Positions 31,652 to 41,778 of a stretch of DNA of 64,000 nt are shown here, piece after piece. This DNA is from Aureobasidium sp. EXF-3400 (Eukaryota > Ascomycota > Dothideomycetes > Dothideales > Saccotheciaceae). Position numbers and translations under genes: made by a program. The notes beneath the pieces are model-generated. The model had not been told where the DNA came from. It was given only the letters and a program-made list of their open reading frames with translations, and made no database searches. The first letter of the stretch is position 1. Each line of letters begins with the position of its first letter. The stretch is from contig SWBL01000280.1 of NCBI GenBank assembly GCA_024195585.1, positions 1 to 64,000 of the forward strand, given 5' to 3'.

Positions 31652-33901
31652 TCAGTGGTTCTTGCGGCCATCGTGGATGTAGCCGTGTTCGGTAAGACGA
31701 CGACGGATGCGCTGCTGACGGAAGCGGTTGGTGTCCTTACGCTGTTGGTCGTCTGTCCAGTCGAAGTTTGCGTTGGAGACCTTGCGAGTGTTGTAAGGAA
31801 TCCATTCCCATCTGGTACGGGTTCTGTTGATAGGAAGTTGAACACCGAGGGGGCGGGGCGCATCCTTCTTGAAATGTTCGTTGAGAGCGAGAGCGCCGTC
31901 AGGGATGCCAGGGGTGTTGTCGGGAGCCTTGAGAGGAAGGTTGGCTGGAGGGCGGACGAGGGTCAAGGTTGCCTTCTTGGTAGCTTGCTTGGGCTTCTTG
32001 ACAATATCAAGCTCTTCTTCGTCTTCGTCGTCATCCTCATCTTCTTCCGTGAAGGTCTTGTTTGACTTGTCGATGGCTTTCTTGGAGCTCTTAGCTGCAG
32101 GGCGACCATCCTCGAGGGAAGATTCATCGAAGTCGTCAACTGCAGTCTTCTTGGCCTTCTTCACACTCTTCTTGGATCTCTTTGGGGTTGGAAGATCGTT
32201 ATCAAGGAGAGAAAAGTCGGCATCTTCATCTTCGTCGATGCGAGTCAACTTGCGCTTAGTACGACGCAGTACAGGCGACTCCTCAACTTCCTCGCTCTTG
32301 GCCTTCGTGGAACCAGCTGTGTTCTTAATGTTGGTGGAGAATGTCTCAGCCTCATCGTCTGAGTCGTGGACAATTCTGCGTGTGCTGCGGCGTCTTAGGG
32401 TGCGTTGTTGATTGACTTCTCCATCAAGAGCCATGTTTGACTTTGTAATGACCTCCTCAGAAGAGCTGTCGTCCTTCTCGTCTCTCTCGATGCGAATGAC
32501 TTCACGCTTGGAGCGAAGCAGCATTGGTGACTCCTCAGTTGTCTTTTGCTTCTTGTAGCTGGCCTTCGGCTTCTTGGACGAGGCTGGGCGGTCGTGGCCA
32601 GTGAGGTCGACAATATCGTCCTCGTTTTCTGAATCATGGGTGATCTTGCGCTTACTTCGACGCAGGGTAGTGGGTTGCTTCAGAGTCTTGTTCACATCTT
32701 TTTTGATGATGGTAGTGCGAGACGAGCGGGTTTTGGAAGTAGCAGCAACGATAATGCTGGTAGGCTTGGTAGAACGACTAGGCGGTTTGACTACTCTGCT
32801 GACGGTTGAAATTTCCTTGGAGGTGTTGTCGGTAGGTTTGAGATTCGAGTCGAAGGTGCCGTCGTTCTCAGGCGAGGTAGTCAAAGCCACAGTCTGAGAG
32901 TTGTTGGCAGCAGGCACACGAAGACCAGCTCTGCTGAAGCGGCTGTAGGTGGACAGAGGATAGGTGACTGGCTGCTTGCCCTTCCATCTAGTGGAGATAC
33001 CAGGCACGTCGGAAGCTTGAGGGATGCGGAGAGGGGATAGTGCTCTTTCGCTAGTGACGTTGGGAACCGGAGTCTTGAAGATGCCATCCAGAGGCATACT
33101 CTTGCTTGTGGTGACTGTGGGAGCGTCGGCTGAGCTGAAGGCTTGCAATCCCATCGGACTTTCACTAGCCCCATAGTTGATGTAGTCTTGAGTGTTTCCA
33201 CCATATCTCAAGCTCATCAGAGTCATTGCAGCTTCGAGGTCGGCAGATGCAACGGGTCTGCCATTGAAGGTAATTTGGGTCTCAGGAGCAGAGACAGTGC
33301 TTTCTGAGTTGATTGCTCCGGCCTCAGGAGACGCCATGTTGTTGTTTTGTGCGGAAGGTCCTGCTTCAGGGGAAGGAATAGCGTCCAACTGGTCAGCACG
33401 GGCTCTTTCGTCGTAGACCTCCAAGGCATCTTCGTAGAGGGAGGCTTGTTGAGGGTCTGACTTCCAGAGGTCATCCAATCTTGTGGTTCTCAAGCGTTCA
33501 ACGGCTTCGGGATCAGACATTGACAGCTGGGTAGCGACTGCCTCAATGCGCCAGGTCTCCCACTTGAAGGGCCATGCTGATTGATGTTAGCAGCTTTCTA
33601 TGATGACTTTCAAGGGGCTAGAAACTGGATGCAGAGGTGACGAAGCATGATGAGGGAAATGGTGGGTTGACTGACCTTTCTTTCTTCTCTGGACGGGGTC
33701 GATGGGGCGTGGCGCGCGTGGCGCGCGTGGTAGGGGTGCTCCAACGTGAGGTATAGCAGCTTGATCTTTCTGGCTCTCAATGAGGCGTTGCGAGCGACGA
33801 GGTTGAGCCGCAGTGGTAGTAGAAGTTGTAGTGTCGGTGGTGGTGACAACTTCATCGTTTTGGTCGGCTCCAGTTGGAATGATAACTTGGTCGTCGTCCA
33901 T
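31652..33901 (-). CDS. Acidic low-complexity protein with a C-terminal FDWTD module
   Basis: Exons 33901-33676 and 33576-31652, separated by a 99-nt intron with branch point GCTAAC, give 716 residues. The short first exon encodes an acidic/Thr-rich start and a basic Pro-Arg stretch. The long exon has Ser/Thr-rich regions and repeated blocks of LRRSKRKITHDSENEDD type (basic patch then acidic patch, at least five times), plus Lys-rich nuclear-localisation-like runs (PKRSKKSVKKAKK). The last 66 residues are more ordered: PLGVQLPINR, then FDWTDDQQRKDTNRFR, ending DGRKNH. That segment aligns with the end of the zinc-finger protein at 35525-36847. I do not recognise the module. The composition suggests a nuclear, chromatin-associated or scaffold protein, by inference only. 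Confidence 0.8.
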
Positions 33902-35524
33902 GATGAACGCGAGTTGCACGTGCAGATCTGAGCGTAGGAGAGAATGGAAGAGGCGGTTCAGATGCACGCTATGGGGAGTGTGAGTGATTGCGTGGAAGAG
34001 TGGTGGGAGAGGAAAGAGTTGATGGAGGCACGTCAGGGGTAAAGTGTGCGCAAACAAAATCACGTACCAAAAGCGCGTCTTCAATGTTGATGCTTTTCTG
34101 ATCTCCACAGCGAGGAGTATGATGGCAATTTGATGAGAGATGTGATGGTTTGTGGTCGCGTTGTGATGAGAGCGAGCGGTTTGTTTGAAGGGAAGCGAAG
34201 CGAAGCTACGAACAACCATATACTACGGACTTTGCGGCGACGACATCACCACCATGGCGCCAAGGCTCCGATTTCTAGTTCTGAGACACCACCAAAGATA
34301 CGACCACGAGCATAGGACCGCTCGAAGAAAATGTTCTTGGATTCGCGATGGACAGATCGGTCTTCTCTCACGCCTTCTCACCTACCTCAGACTTGCCAAT
34401 CCTACTCCTTCGTTCCTTGTTCTGCATGTTCTCCTACCATGTGCTCCTTACCTGTGAGCTAGAAAGATCAAGCTGTCTCTTGGTCTGAGGTGAATTGGTC
34501 CACTCCCGGACTTCTGGCTTTCGTAGGCACATCAGAAAGTGCTTGCTATAGGCAAGACTCAAAGTATAGCCATTGAACAAACTCTGTGTCAAAATACTAT
34601 TCCAAACTAAGCCGCCTCTTCCTGAGCAGTTGCTTTGAAGTCTTGCGAAATCGGCTACTTGCTTGTATCCCTCTCACGTTCGCGCTCTTACTCGGAGCGC
34701 GGAGTAGCTCGGGCTTGATAGCATTCAAGTAGTGTTCCATCGCTGTTACTTGTTACCAAGTCACCAAACCGCATCTGTGCATTGCTAAACAGGCCTTCTG
34801 ACTTGCTCATACCTGGCCTTTGCTCGATGGTCGGATGGATCAAAGGACCCAGGCTGTGATAGCAGGTCAGGCAAGTAGATTATCCCGGGTTACAAAGTTC
34901 ACGAGTTGTTCGAAGCACCAGTATTATAACGATGGACGCGGAAGACCATTGACATAAGTTGAAGCTCTGCAAGGCATGTCGTTGAGCGAGGAAGAACCTC
35001 GGACGAAGTTGTGGAGAAATGCGTAACTGTAGCGAAACAATTTCCCCAATCTGTGGCGCATTCCTTGCTTTGTCCTACCAAGAACTTTCTATGGAATCTT
35101 TGTTTTCTTTACCTCTATCCATCCTCGTATTCACTCTCCCAACCAATCTTACCGTAACTAACTTTGGCCTTCCAAAGACCTAATTGCTTTGTACCCGGTA
35201 TGATCGAATCCGTGACAGCTCTTCTACTTTGCACGTTACACTCTCCTATATGATGACTCTGCGCATACAGTTTTGCCGGTTTGTTCATTGAGAACAACCA
35301 CAACCTTAGCCGATGCAAGAACGGCCGAAGTTTTGGTTGCACTGTGCTATGTAAAGTATGCTTTTGAGAACACCAGCTGCACTGCTACGGCTGTGATTAT
35401 TGTACAAACGTCTTCTGGGAGTCTTTCTAGAAGTGCCGAATTGGGTCTCGGGGGCTGGCTGGTGAGGTTTGCGCAGCGAACGCTCCATGGTCCCACTGCT
35501 GACCTCGTACCCCTTGACTGTTAC
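33902..35524. other. Intergenic region between the FDWTD paralogs
   Basis: About 1.6 kb on the same strand as both flanking genes. Open frames are short and have no family resemblance. The first 300 bp should be the promoter and leader of the 716-residue protein. No repeat or RNA gene is seen. Confidence 0.5.
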
Positions 35525-36847
35525 TTATTCCTCTCTGGTGTCCATCTCCTCACCATCCTGATCCTCCTGCTCCTCGTCTCCATCCTCATCTTCTTCGGTC
35601 TCTTCGTCTTCGTCATCGTCAACGACAGCGGCACTCTTCTTGCGGCGATCGATCTTGAGGCCCAGGCGCTTGAAGGCAGCCTGACTAACACGAGAGCGCC
35701 AACGGTTTGCGAGCAGAATGCTCTTCTTGTCGGTCCAGTCGAACGCGCTCTGACCTCTGCGCTTGTAGACTTCCCATTTGAAAGCAGTCATGCTGTGGTT
35801 GGTGGGTAGCTTGATGCCGAGTGGGACGCGCTGACCGAGTCTGAAAGGCTGATCCGGTTCCAGGGCACCAGGGGGGGATGCTCCAGCAGGAGATGCAGGA
35901 CCAGACACAGCAGGGGTAGGGGCAAGGGCAGACTGGGCGGGCTGGGCGGGAGCAAGAATGCGACGAGAGTTGTTGCGTGGCGAGCCATCGGTGGCTGCAC
36001 GGTTGTCCACGGTGAAGACGCCCATCATGCTCGATTGAGATCGTGCAGAAGAGGGACGAGGACGCGAAAAGGGTACACGAGCTGCAGCTGGAGGGCCTCG
36101 AGGAGGTGAAGGCTGGGTGTCGGTCGCAACGACAGGAAGAGAGACTCCATCCGAGTTCTCGTACTCAACAAGGGCTGCAATAAGTTCCTGCACAATCGCC
36201 TCTTGCTCGCTGTAGATGGTTCCCGGCAACCACTCCGAGTTCTCCTGCTTCATGTGTCCTTCCCAGACATGGGCCACAAGTTCGTGCTGGTGTACAAATG
36301 TGCTTGGGCATCTGCGGCATCTGAGAGGAACTGGTGCGGTGCCTGGGAATAGTCAGTCACTGAAGGTTCCTTCGCGTACAGGATGGTGAGGCAGGTCAAC
36401 TTACTCGGAGCCTCCTCAATGGCAGGTGAAGCAGTTCCGAAATCGAAAGTCAGGACCTCGTTCTCGTCGTGCATGTAGCCTTCTTGGTGGGTGTCTTCTT
36501 GCTCGTCAGTGAGCTCGTCAGTGAGCTCGTCAGGGGTGATAGTGTCCTGCATGGTTGCAGTGACATCCTCATGTTCAGAGCCAGTCTGAGTGTTCGTCGT
36601 GCTACGCATTGATGGTACGGCGGTACCTTCGGGCCTGGCGTTAGCAGACCGCCTATCATGGGTAAAAGGAGTTCAGGTCGACAAAGAAAGACTCACCCGG
36701 CTCAAGTTTGACTCTGTTCTTGTCCATTCCCGACTCGATGAGATACATGAGGTGGTCAAGATCGCGTGGGCTAAGACCTTCGAACCACAAAGGTCTTGCG
36801 CGTGGGGGTGTAGCAAGTTGGATAGGCTTTCTTTTGGTGCGTGCCAT
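35525..36847 (-). CDS. C2H2 zinc-finger protein with a C-terminal FDWTD module
   Basis: Exons 36847-36697, 36626-36405 and 36342-35525 sum to 397 codons (396 residues). The N-terminus (LWFEGLSPRDLDHLMYLIES) looks like a small helical motif. Exon 2 is acidic, with an ELTDELTDE tandem. Exon 3 begins a single C2H2 finger: Cys133, Cys136, His149 and His154 in RCRRCPSTFVHQHELVAHVW, with the canonical Phe and Leu. Then follow a helix (EQEAIVQELIAALVEYENSD), a Pro/Ala/Ser-rich linker, the module PLGIKLPTNHSM ... AFDWTDKKSILLANRWR, and a very acidic tail of about 36 residues. One finger alone rarely gives specific DNA binding; a nuclear cofactor is plausible. Splice sites were inferred from phase; the first acceptor (GAAG) is the least sure. 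Confidence 0.75.
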
Positions 36848-38210
36848 GTTGTAAGGATCGCTAAGAGAGTATCAGTATAGAAGAGTGCAGATGCTATAGA
36901 GATGATACGTGCGGTGGCGCCGGTTGAGAAGTCAGTATTATAGTGACTACTTTCGACAAGAGTGAAAGAAATCCTTAGAAGTGTCTCTGCCGTCGAAGAA
37001 GAGTACGCCGAATCTAAGTCCGGTTTAGTACGCCGAGTTCGACATCCCGGAAAACCTTCGATGTCGACGTCGACATAAGACAACGACAACGACAACAACG
37101 ATATCACGGCTTATTTTCACTACCCTCTAAGCATATAACGACCTATTCTGTCATGATAACACTTCTCTCTGTAGTACAGCTTGATATCTCAGCATACCAT
37201 GGTATGTTCTTAGATGTGACATTAAAAGGATGGTACAAAGTACGAGATATGGTACTCATGGTATATATAGTGAATGGAAAACTTCCCTTGCATATAGAAG
37301 CTATTCAGCATGCCTTGCTTCATTGCCCGTTTCAAGTATAAAATCTCCTCTGCATCTGAGCCTTACCATCAAAGTATGCTACTGCTGCGAAAGCATGAGA
37401 AGGATCTTCTCCAAGATTGAATTTCCATGTTCATAATGCTAAGAACAGCCAAACTTCTGTCAAACGTTGTTAACTAGACATCAGGTCTTGCATATTCTTA
37501 CGCGAGCTTCTCTAGTCATCAGACCTGAAGTGTAGAAGATCTCCTGTCAGAACTTCAAGAGAGTTCTCTGCCAAGGAGAAATGTCCACTTGCTCTGATGC
37601 GTGGTGGACTTGCTGCTGATGGTGCGTATTCTGAAAGACAGGTTGTTCTCAGCAGTGTCCAAATTTTACCGCCTTTGAGTTTCTGCCGGTTCCAAACCTC
37701 GCCCTTGCGTGTTCCCGACTCTTCAACGCTAATTAGACGTCGTTCCGGCTTGGTTCACTTCGACCACGTTTGTACTGCATTCTCAACGACGTGCAGAGAA
37801 GGCACATAACATGCTTCTGGTACCTATCTTGCTGCTGTCTCAATGAGCGGCTTCTTTGGGTCCGTCGCACAAACACAATGCCACAGCTTGCAAGCTCTCA
37901 CGCAGGCCCTTGGAGGAAATAAAACTACCCCGACGGCTACCAGATATTCAGAACATCCTGCTATACAGCCTCGAGCTGCTCAAAATCGGTCGCCATGCAT
38001 CGAGGAAATTCTTCCGATGCGCCCGGGTCACGCAAAATGGCATTGACATATGCTGTAGGTCGCACAGCAGACCACAAAGTAGCATCCACACAGGAGAGCG
38101 TAAGCCGAGGAAGAATCAGAAGAACGTCATTTCGTGTTATCACAAATCGTCGCATACATCAACTATGAAATTCGTCCTCACAAGGCCACTCGGGAGCAGC
38201 GTGTTCCAAT
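36848..38210. other. Intergenic region with a 16-bp palindrome
   Basis: About 1.4 kb without a convincing gene. It includes the promoter of the zinc-finger gene, a GACAAC-rich stretch (37080-37100) and a perfect palindrome at 37061-37076. The small open frames have no family resemblance. Confidence 0.5.
37061..37076. repeat. Perfect 16-bp palindrome
   Basis: ATGTCGACGTCGACAT equals its own reverse complement. Its half-site ATGTCGAC is the same as in the palindrome at 9061-9079, but here the two halves are in the opposite relative order. It lies about 215 bp before the zinc-finger gene start. Confidence 0.7.
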
Positions 38211-38770
38211 CTATTCGGCAAGGATGTGGATCAGAAGACACCTGCTTGCCCAAGCATGGTTTTCACCCATCACTGTGCCATCACCTCTGGAGCATTGGTC
38301 CATGATGAGACCTGCACCACGCGCAGCTTCCTGGCTGTCAATAAGTCAGCAACCAAAACTACACAAAACTGCTGCGCTGAGAACTTACCAAGTTGCTGTT
38401 GCCGTCGCACCTTCAGAAGGAGCACAAACATTCTGGCCGTGGATGATAGTGTTTCCACACTTTTTGAAAAGAGTGCCTGAGACACCGGCCGTGCAAGCCT
38501 GGTTTCCGAGTGCTGCAAGCTCGGTAATACATCTTGCTGCATCTGCAGACTGCAATTATCTGTATCAGCAGCCATCTAAGCCCTTTGGTCGATTGAACTG
38601 CATACCGAACCTCTCTTCCAGCCGCTAGGACCATCGTCTCTGCAGCTCACAGCACGTTTCTCCAAGATGTTGGCGGGGACCTCTGATTGAGGCTCGAATG
38701 GAGCGGGTGCAGCCGCCGTGAGAGAGGCGACTGCTAGGAGAGTCATGAGTGAAGCCGTGATGTTGACCAT
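38211..38770 (-). CDS. Small secreted cysteine-containing protein
   Basis: Exons 38770-38606, 38549-38389 and 38334-38211 are in phase and give about 149 residues. A clear signal peptide (MVNITASLMTLLAVASLTAA) is followed by a short pro-region ending in Lys-Arg, a Kex2-type site, before AVSC. The mature part has about nine Cys, Gly/Ala-rich helices and no recognised domain. Introns have GCTGAC branch points and GTATGC and GTAAGT donors. A TATA box lies about 100 bp upstream. Proteins of this build are commonly secreted by plant- or insect-associated fungi; an effector role is possible but not shown. The third exon is the least certain, since another GT donor lies within it. Confidence 0.7.
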
Positions 38771-40159
38771 GATGTCGTCTTGTGACAGTAGCTTCTCTTT
38801 AGTCAGAGTAATGGTAAGTCGCGGGTGTGATGAGACAGAATTGAGGTAGGTCTTCGGGAAAACGCCCTTCTTATATACTCTCTGTGATAGACATCGCTCA
38901 AGCAGTTATTCCTAGTCGATTCATACATTCGGCCGCCGAGTGGAACGCCAAGCTGGACCAGATGTTGTATGCATATTTCCTTACGAGCACTGCAACACAG
39001 GCGGCTCTTGCACGATTCCTTCGGTATTCCTTCGACTCAACAGCTACGCATAAAGGATCATCGATAAGCAAAGCGGTCTATTTTGATACAGAAAATGTGG
39101 AGCTATACTGTAGGGGATCCTTTCTGAGCCAGCTCGCCAAGCATTCCAATCTATTGATCTTGGTAGCGTACAATCCTTCCCCTTCCTCTTTCTCGACCTC
39201 ACTTCATCACGTCGTCACGGAGGTACATGAGAGCCATAATTGTCACAGAAAATGGCTGTGGACAGACAGTGTTGCAGCATGCTCTCAGTTGTTGCGAGAT
39301 TCTGAGGTGCAATCAGGAAGGTGCATCCACGACTCGTCAGGTGCAGCTTACTGATTGACGTCCGTTCGTGCGCCAAACACCTGGACCACCAACACGAAGC
39401 TCAGACTCTGTTAGCCCTGCGCATCAGCTTGGCCCGCTCCTTCTCGTGTACATTCAAGATGCAGATCGGTCTGAACGAGCTGTCATGTCTAAACCAATCA
39501 AGCCCGCACGCGAAGTGCCAATCAAGACTCACCGGTCGTTGTCTGGATGACAGAGCTTCACAGGATTTTCTTCAACGTCAAGAGGACCGTCAGGACAAGA
39601 TCCTCGAGCTTCCTTCACGGGCGACCTTGAGATTGGATGGCATACCATCTTCATCCTCCGCCAGGTTACAACGCTTGCAGTTCTCGTCTTGGTGCTTGGC
39701 TTTCTGTTCTAGTCCGGAGCGGATGCCTGTACACCGGCTGCAAATACCTTGTCGCAACTCTCTGTCAATTGCCTTGACCCGGTAAACGGTTGAAACACTA
39801 GCTAGGTTTTTGGCAGATCGAGGGACAAGATACGACTTGTACAATCTGAGCAACAAATTTGTTCTCGAGCGAGTGCAGACAGATGCAAGAAATTTAAGCT
39901 TCGGCGTACACGTGCGGTTCTACCTCGTCGAACCACACTGAAAAGTGGTCGAGTGGTGCCAAAAATTCTCACCATTGAGGCAGTTTCCATTGGCAGTTCC
40001 TGGAGTCTTGTCGAACCCACCATGACCGACAGAATTTTGCAAATAATAGCCCAAAGGCAAAGAAACAGGTTTCCAAGGCCATTGCAAAACCTCAATCCTC
40101 AAAGCCGTCACGACTCACGGTTGACTCTTTAAATCTCTACGCCATTACAATATACCACG
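38771..40159. other. Intergenic region within the secreted-protein cluster
   Basis: About 1.4 kb. Minus-strand fragments at 40111-39590 are Cys-containing (GNCLNGENFWHHSTTFQCGS, ICSRCTGIRSG) but do not join into one frame. They may be a decayed member of the same class. Nothing else is supported. Confidence 0.4.
38871..38877 (-). promoter_or_regulatory. TATA box of the secreted protein gene
   Basis: TATATAA on the minus strand lies 101-107 bases before the ATG at 38770. The sequence around it is GAGTATATAAGAAGG. Confidence 0.6.
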
Positions 40160-40435
40160 ATGAGATTCGTCATCCTCTTCACCACTCTTGCAGCTCTCAC
40201 CGTCGCTGTGCCGACATCGACTGCTCAGGACGTCTCTGACCTTGTCATTACAAAAATTGCAACTACACCAACTACACCTACCACATCAGCAACTTCCACA
40301 CGCACAAAACCAACCGTCGAGCCATACATCCCAGAAGAGTCTGCCAGTTGCAGAGCAAACATCTGTTGCGGCAAGAATGGCAGATGCTGGAGAGTCAGCC
40401 CTACAGATGTGCCTGTCAAGCCTCCTGTTGCTTGA
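40160..40435 (+). CDS. Small secreted protein, 91 residues
   Basis: A signal peptide (MRFVILFTTLAALTVAVPTS) is followed by a Thr/Pro-rich stretch likely to be O-glycosylated. A short cysteine core with four or five Cys, including a CC pair (ANICCGKNGRCWRV), ends the protein. No intron is needed. It has no recognised domain. It lies between two other small secreted genes, on the opposite strand to both. The start has an ACGATG context with TTTAAAT about 30 bp upstream. Its function is unknown; the size and layout are those of secreted candidate effectors or cell-surface peptides. Confidence 0.7.
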   Translation: MRFVILFTTLAALTVAVPTSTAQDVSDLVITKIATTPTTPTTSATSTRTKPTVEPYIPEESASCRANICCGKNGRCWRVSPTDVPVKPPVA

Positions 40436-40945
40436 GTAATGTGGAACCTTGCGTGAGATCTCAGTATGGCGACCAAGAGGATGTTGCCATCTGGATTGAG
40501 AGGAGGCTGCCTCGAGAGTAGAAGAATAACTGCGTGTAAAAAGGCAAGATCATTTCAGAAAAGCAGAAGCGTGGCCAAAGAGAAACGATGAAGTTGTTGT
40601 CGCTTCTCAACGGGGACCAGCCAGTTTGTGGGTCGCATTATGCGGTTATACAGCTACTCGCGTTACGTACTTGAGAAGAGGGAGGATCATCTTCTTGCAA
40701 GCCCGCTGGCGTTGTGCGACATCTCTCCTCGTAGAATCGTTGGACTCTCGAGGAATTTTGGATATTGTTTATGTTGGCAAGACTGTTTGTGCACGATGCA
40801 ATCTGTAGAAGAGACCATGACTTCTATTGTTTGTATTACAGATATTCCGATTCTCAATTTTGATTTCCGCCCTTCTCCCCGTGTCAAGTCACCAGCTTCG
40901 ATACTCTTGTACAAAAAAGCATACCCAGTTCCTGTCAATAACATT
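40436..40945. other. Convergent intergenic region
   Basis: About 510 bp between the 3' ends of two secreted-protein genes. Only shadows and short frames are seen. Confidence 0.5.
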
Positions 40946-41434
40946 TCAAATGTCCTCAGGGGGCGGAGGAACAGGGTTATCACACCAACCACATCTCTGA
41001 TAGTATGCGCCTGTATCCCACTCAGGAATATCACACTCTTTCTTCCTGTGGCAGAAGACGAGGGTGCAACAAGGGTCACCCTTCCAGAAGCTGGGGTGGT
41101 GGCGTTTGACAGGATTGACTCTGGAGAGCGTGGTGAAGATCTCTGCAGTGGTTGTGTCGATGACTTCGCCAGTGGTGGCGTTGAAAGGCGCGTTGAATGC
41201 TGATGCGGGTGGTGTTCCGCCACAGATTGGCTCCCACCAGTAATCACACCACCATTCCCAGTTGGTGACGTCGCGCTTGACAGGTTCGGTGTCGACGGAT
41301 GTGGCGTTGGTGAGGTTGGTGGAGTGGGTGGTGTCGACGGTGATGCCCTTGGTGGTAGAGTTGATGGGAGCGGCAGCTGACATGTGCATGCCCATGCCGA
41401 GGAAGACGGTCAACAGAGTAGCGGAGATCTTCAT
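40946..41434 (-). CDS. Secreted cysteine- and tryptophan-rich protein with two Kex2 sites
   Basis: 162 residues, no intron. The signal peptide is about 1-21 (ATLLTVFLGMGMHMSAAA). A Thr/Asn-rich pro-region with several N-glycosylation sequons (NST, NLT, NAT) ends in EPVKR. The next segment is very Trp-rich (DVTNWEWWCDYWWEPICGG). A second linker ends in NPVKR, and the last segment has eight Cys including a CC pair (DPCCTLVFCHRKKEC ... RCGWCDNP). The two Lys-Arg sites would release two distinct peptides on Kex2 cleavage, an organisation seen in fungal repeat-containing secreted pro-proteins. A TATA box lies about 110 bp upstream. No family is recognised. Confidence 0.75.
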   Translation of the reverse strand: MKISATLLTVFLGMGMHMSAAAPINSTTKGITVDTTHSTNLTNATSVDTEPVKRDVTNWEWWCDYWWEPICGGTPPASAFNAPFNATTGEVIDTTTAEIFTTLSRVNPVKRHHPSFWKGDPCCTLVFCHRKKECDIPEWDTGAYYQRCGWCDNPVPPPPEDI

Positions 41435-41778
41435 GGTGATAGTTGGAAGCTGAGTCTTGCTGGTGATAGTAAAGCTTCAATACGATCTGAGGATGTCGTG
41501 TGTTGGTGGGAGAATGATGCAAGAAAGGGGAAAGAGGCCGGTATATATCCCCATGAGCGAGGCGCGTTGAGTCACGTCAATGAAAACTCGTCCTAAAAAA
41601 GTCGAAGTTGCTCATACAAGTCATAGCGATGACTCCAAAGACCAGAGACATTGCTATCGAGATGGCGCTTTGCGACGTCGGGAGTATGAATTTGAGCAAG
41701 ATCGCGGCATTTGTACAAATCTCAACAACCAAGATTTCTGTCTCTCTCACACCAAGGCGTAAAATCGTAAGCAGCGAA
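41435..41778. other. Promoter region of the Kex2-site protein gene
   Basis: About 340 bp that should contain the promoter of the secreted gene and the 3' end of the gene at 41779. Only short frames are seen. Confidence 0.5.
41542..41547 (-). promoter_or_regulatory. TATA box of the Kex2-site protein gene
   Basis: GGATATATACC on the minus strand about 110 bases before the start codon at 41434, at a spacing similar to the TATA box of the secreted gene at 38770. Confidence 0.55.

Noticed and set aside
38884..39785. Two plus-strand open frames of about 155 codons
   Set aside because: No signal peptide, family or splice context; both have irregular composition and one overlaps the Cys-containing minus-strand fragments.
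39590..40111. Minus-strand Cys-containing frames that could be a fourth secreted protein
   Set aside because: The pieces cannot be joined in one phase with plausible splice sites and none carries a convincing signal peptide in frame.
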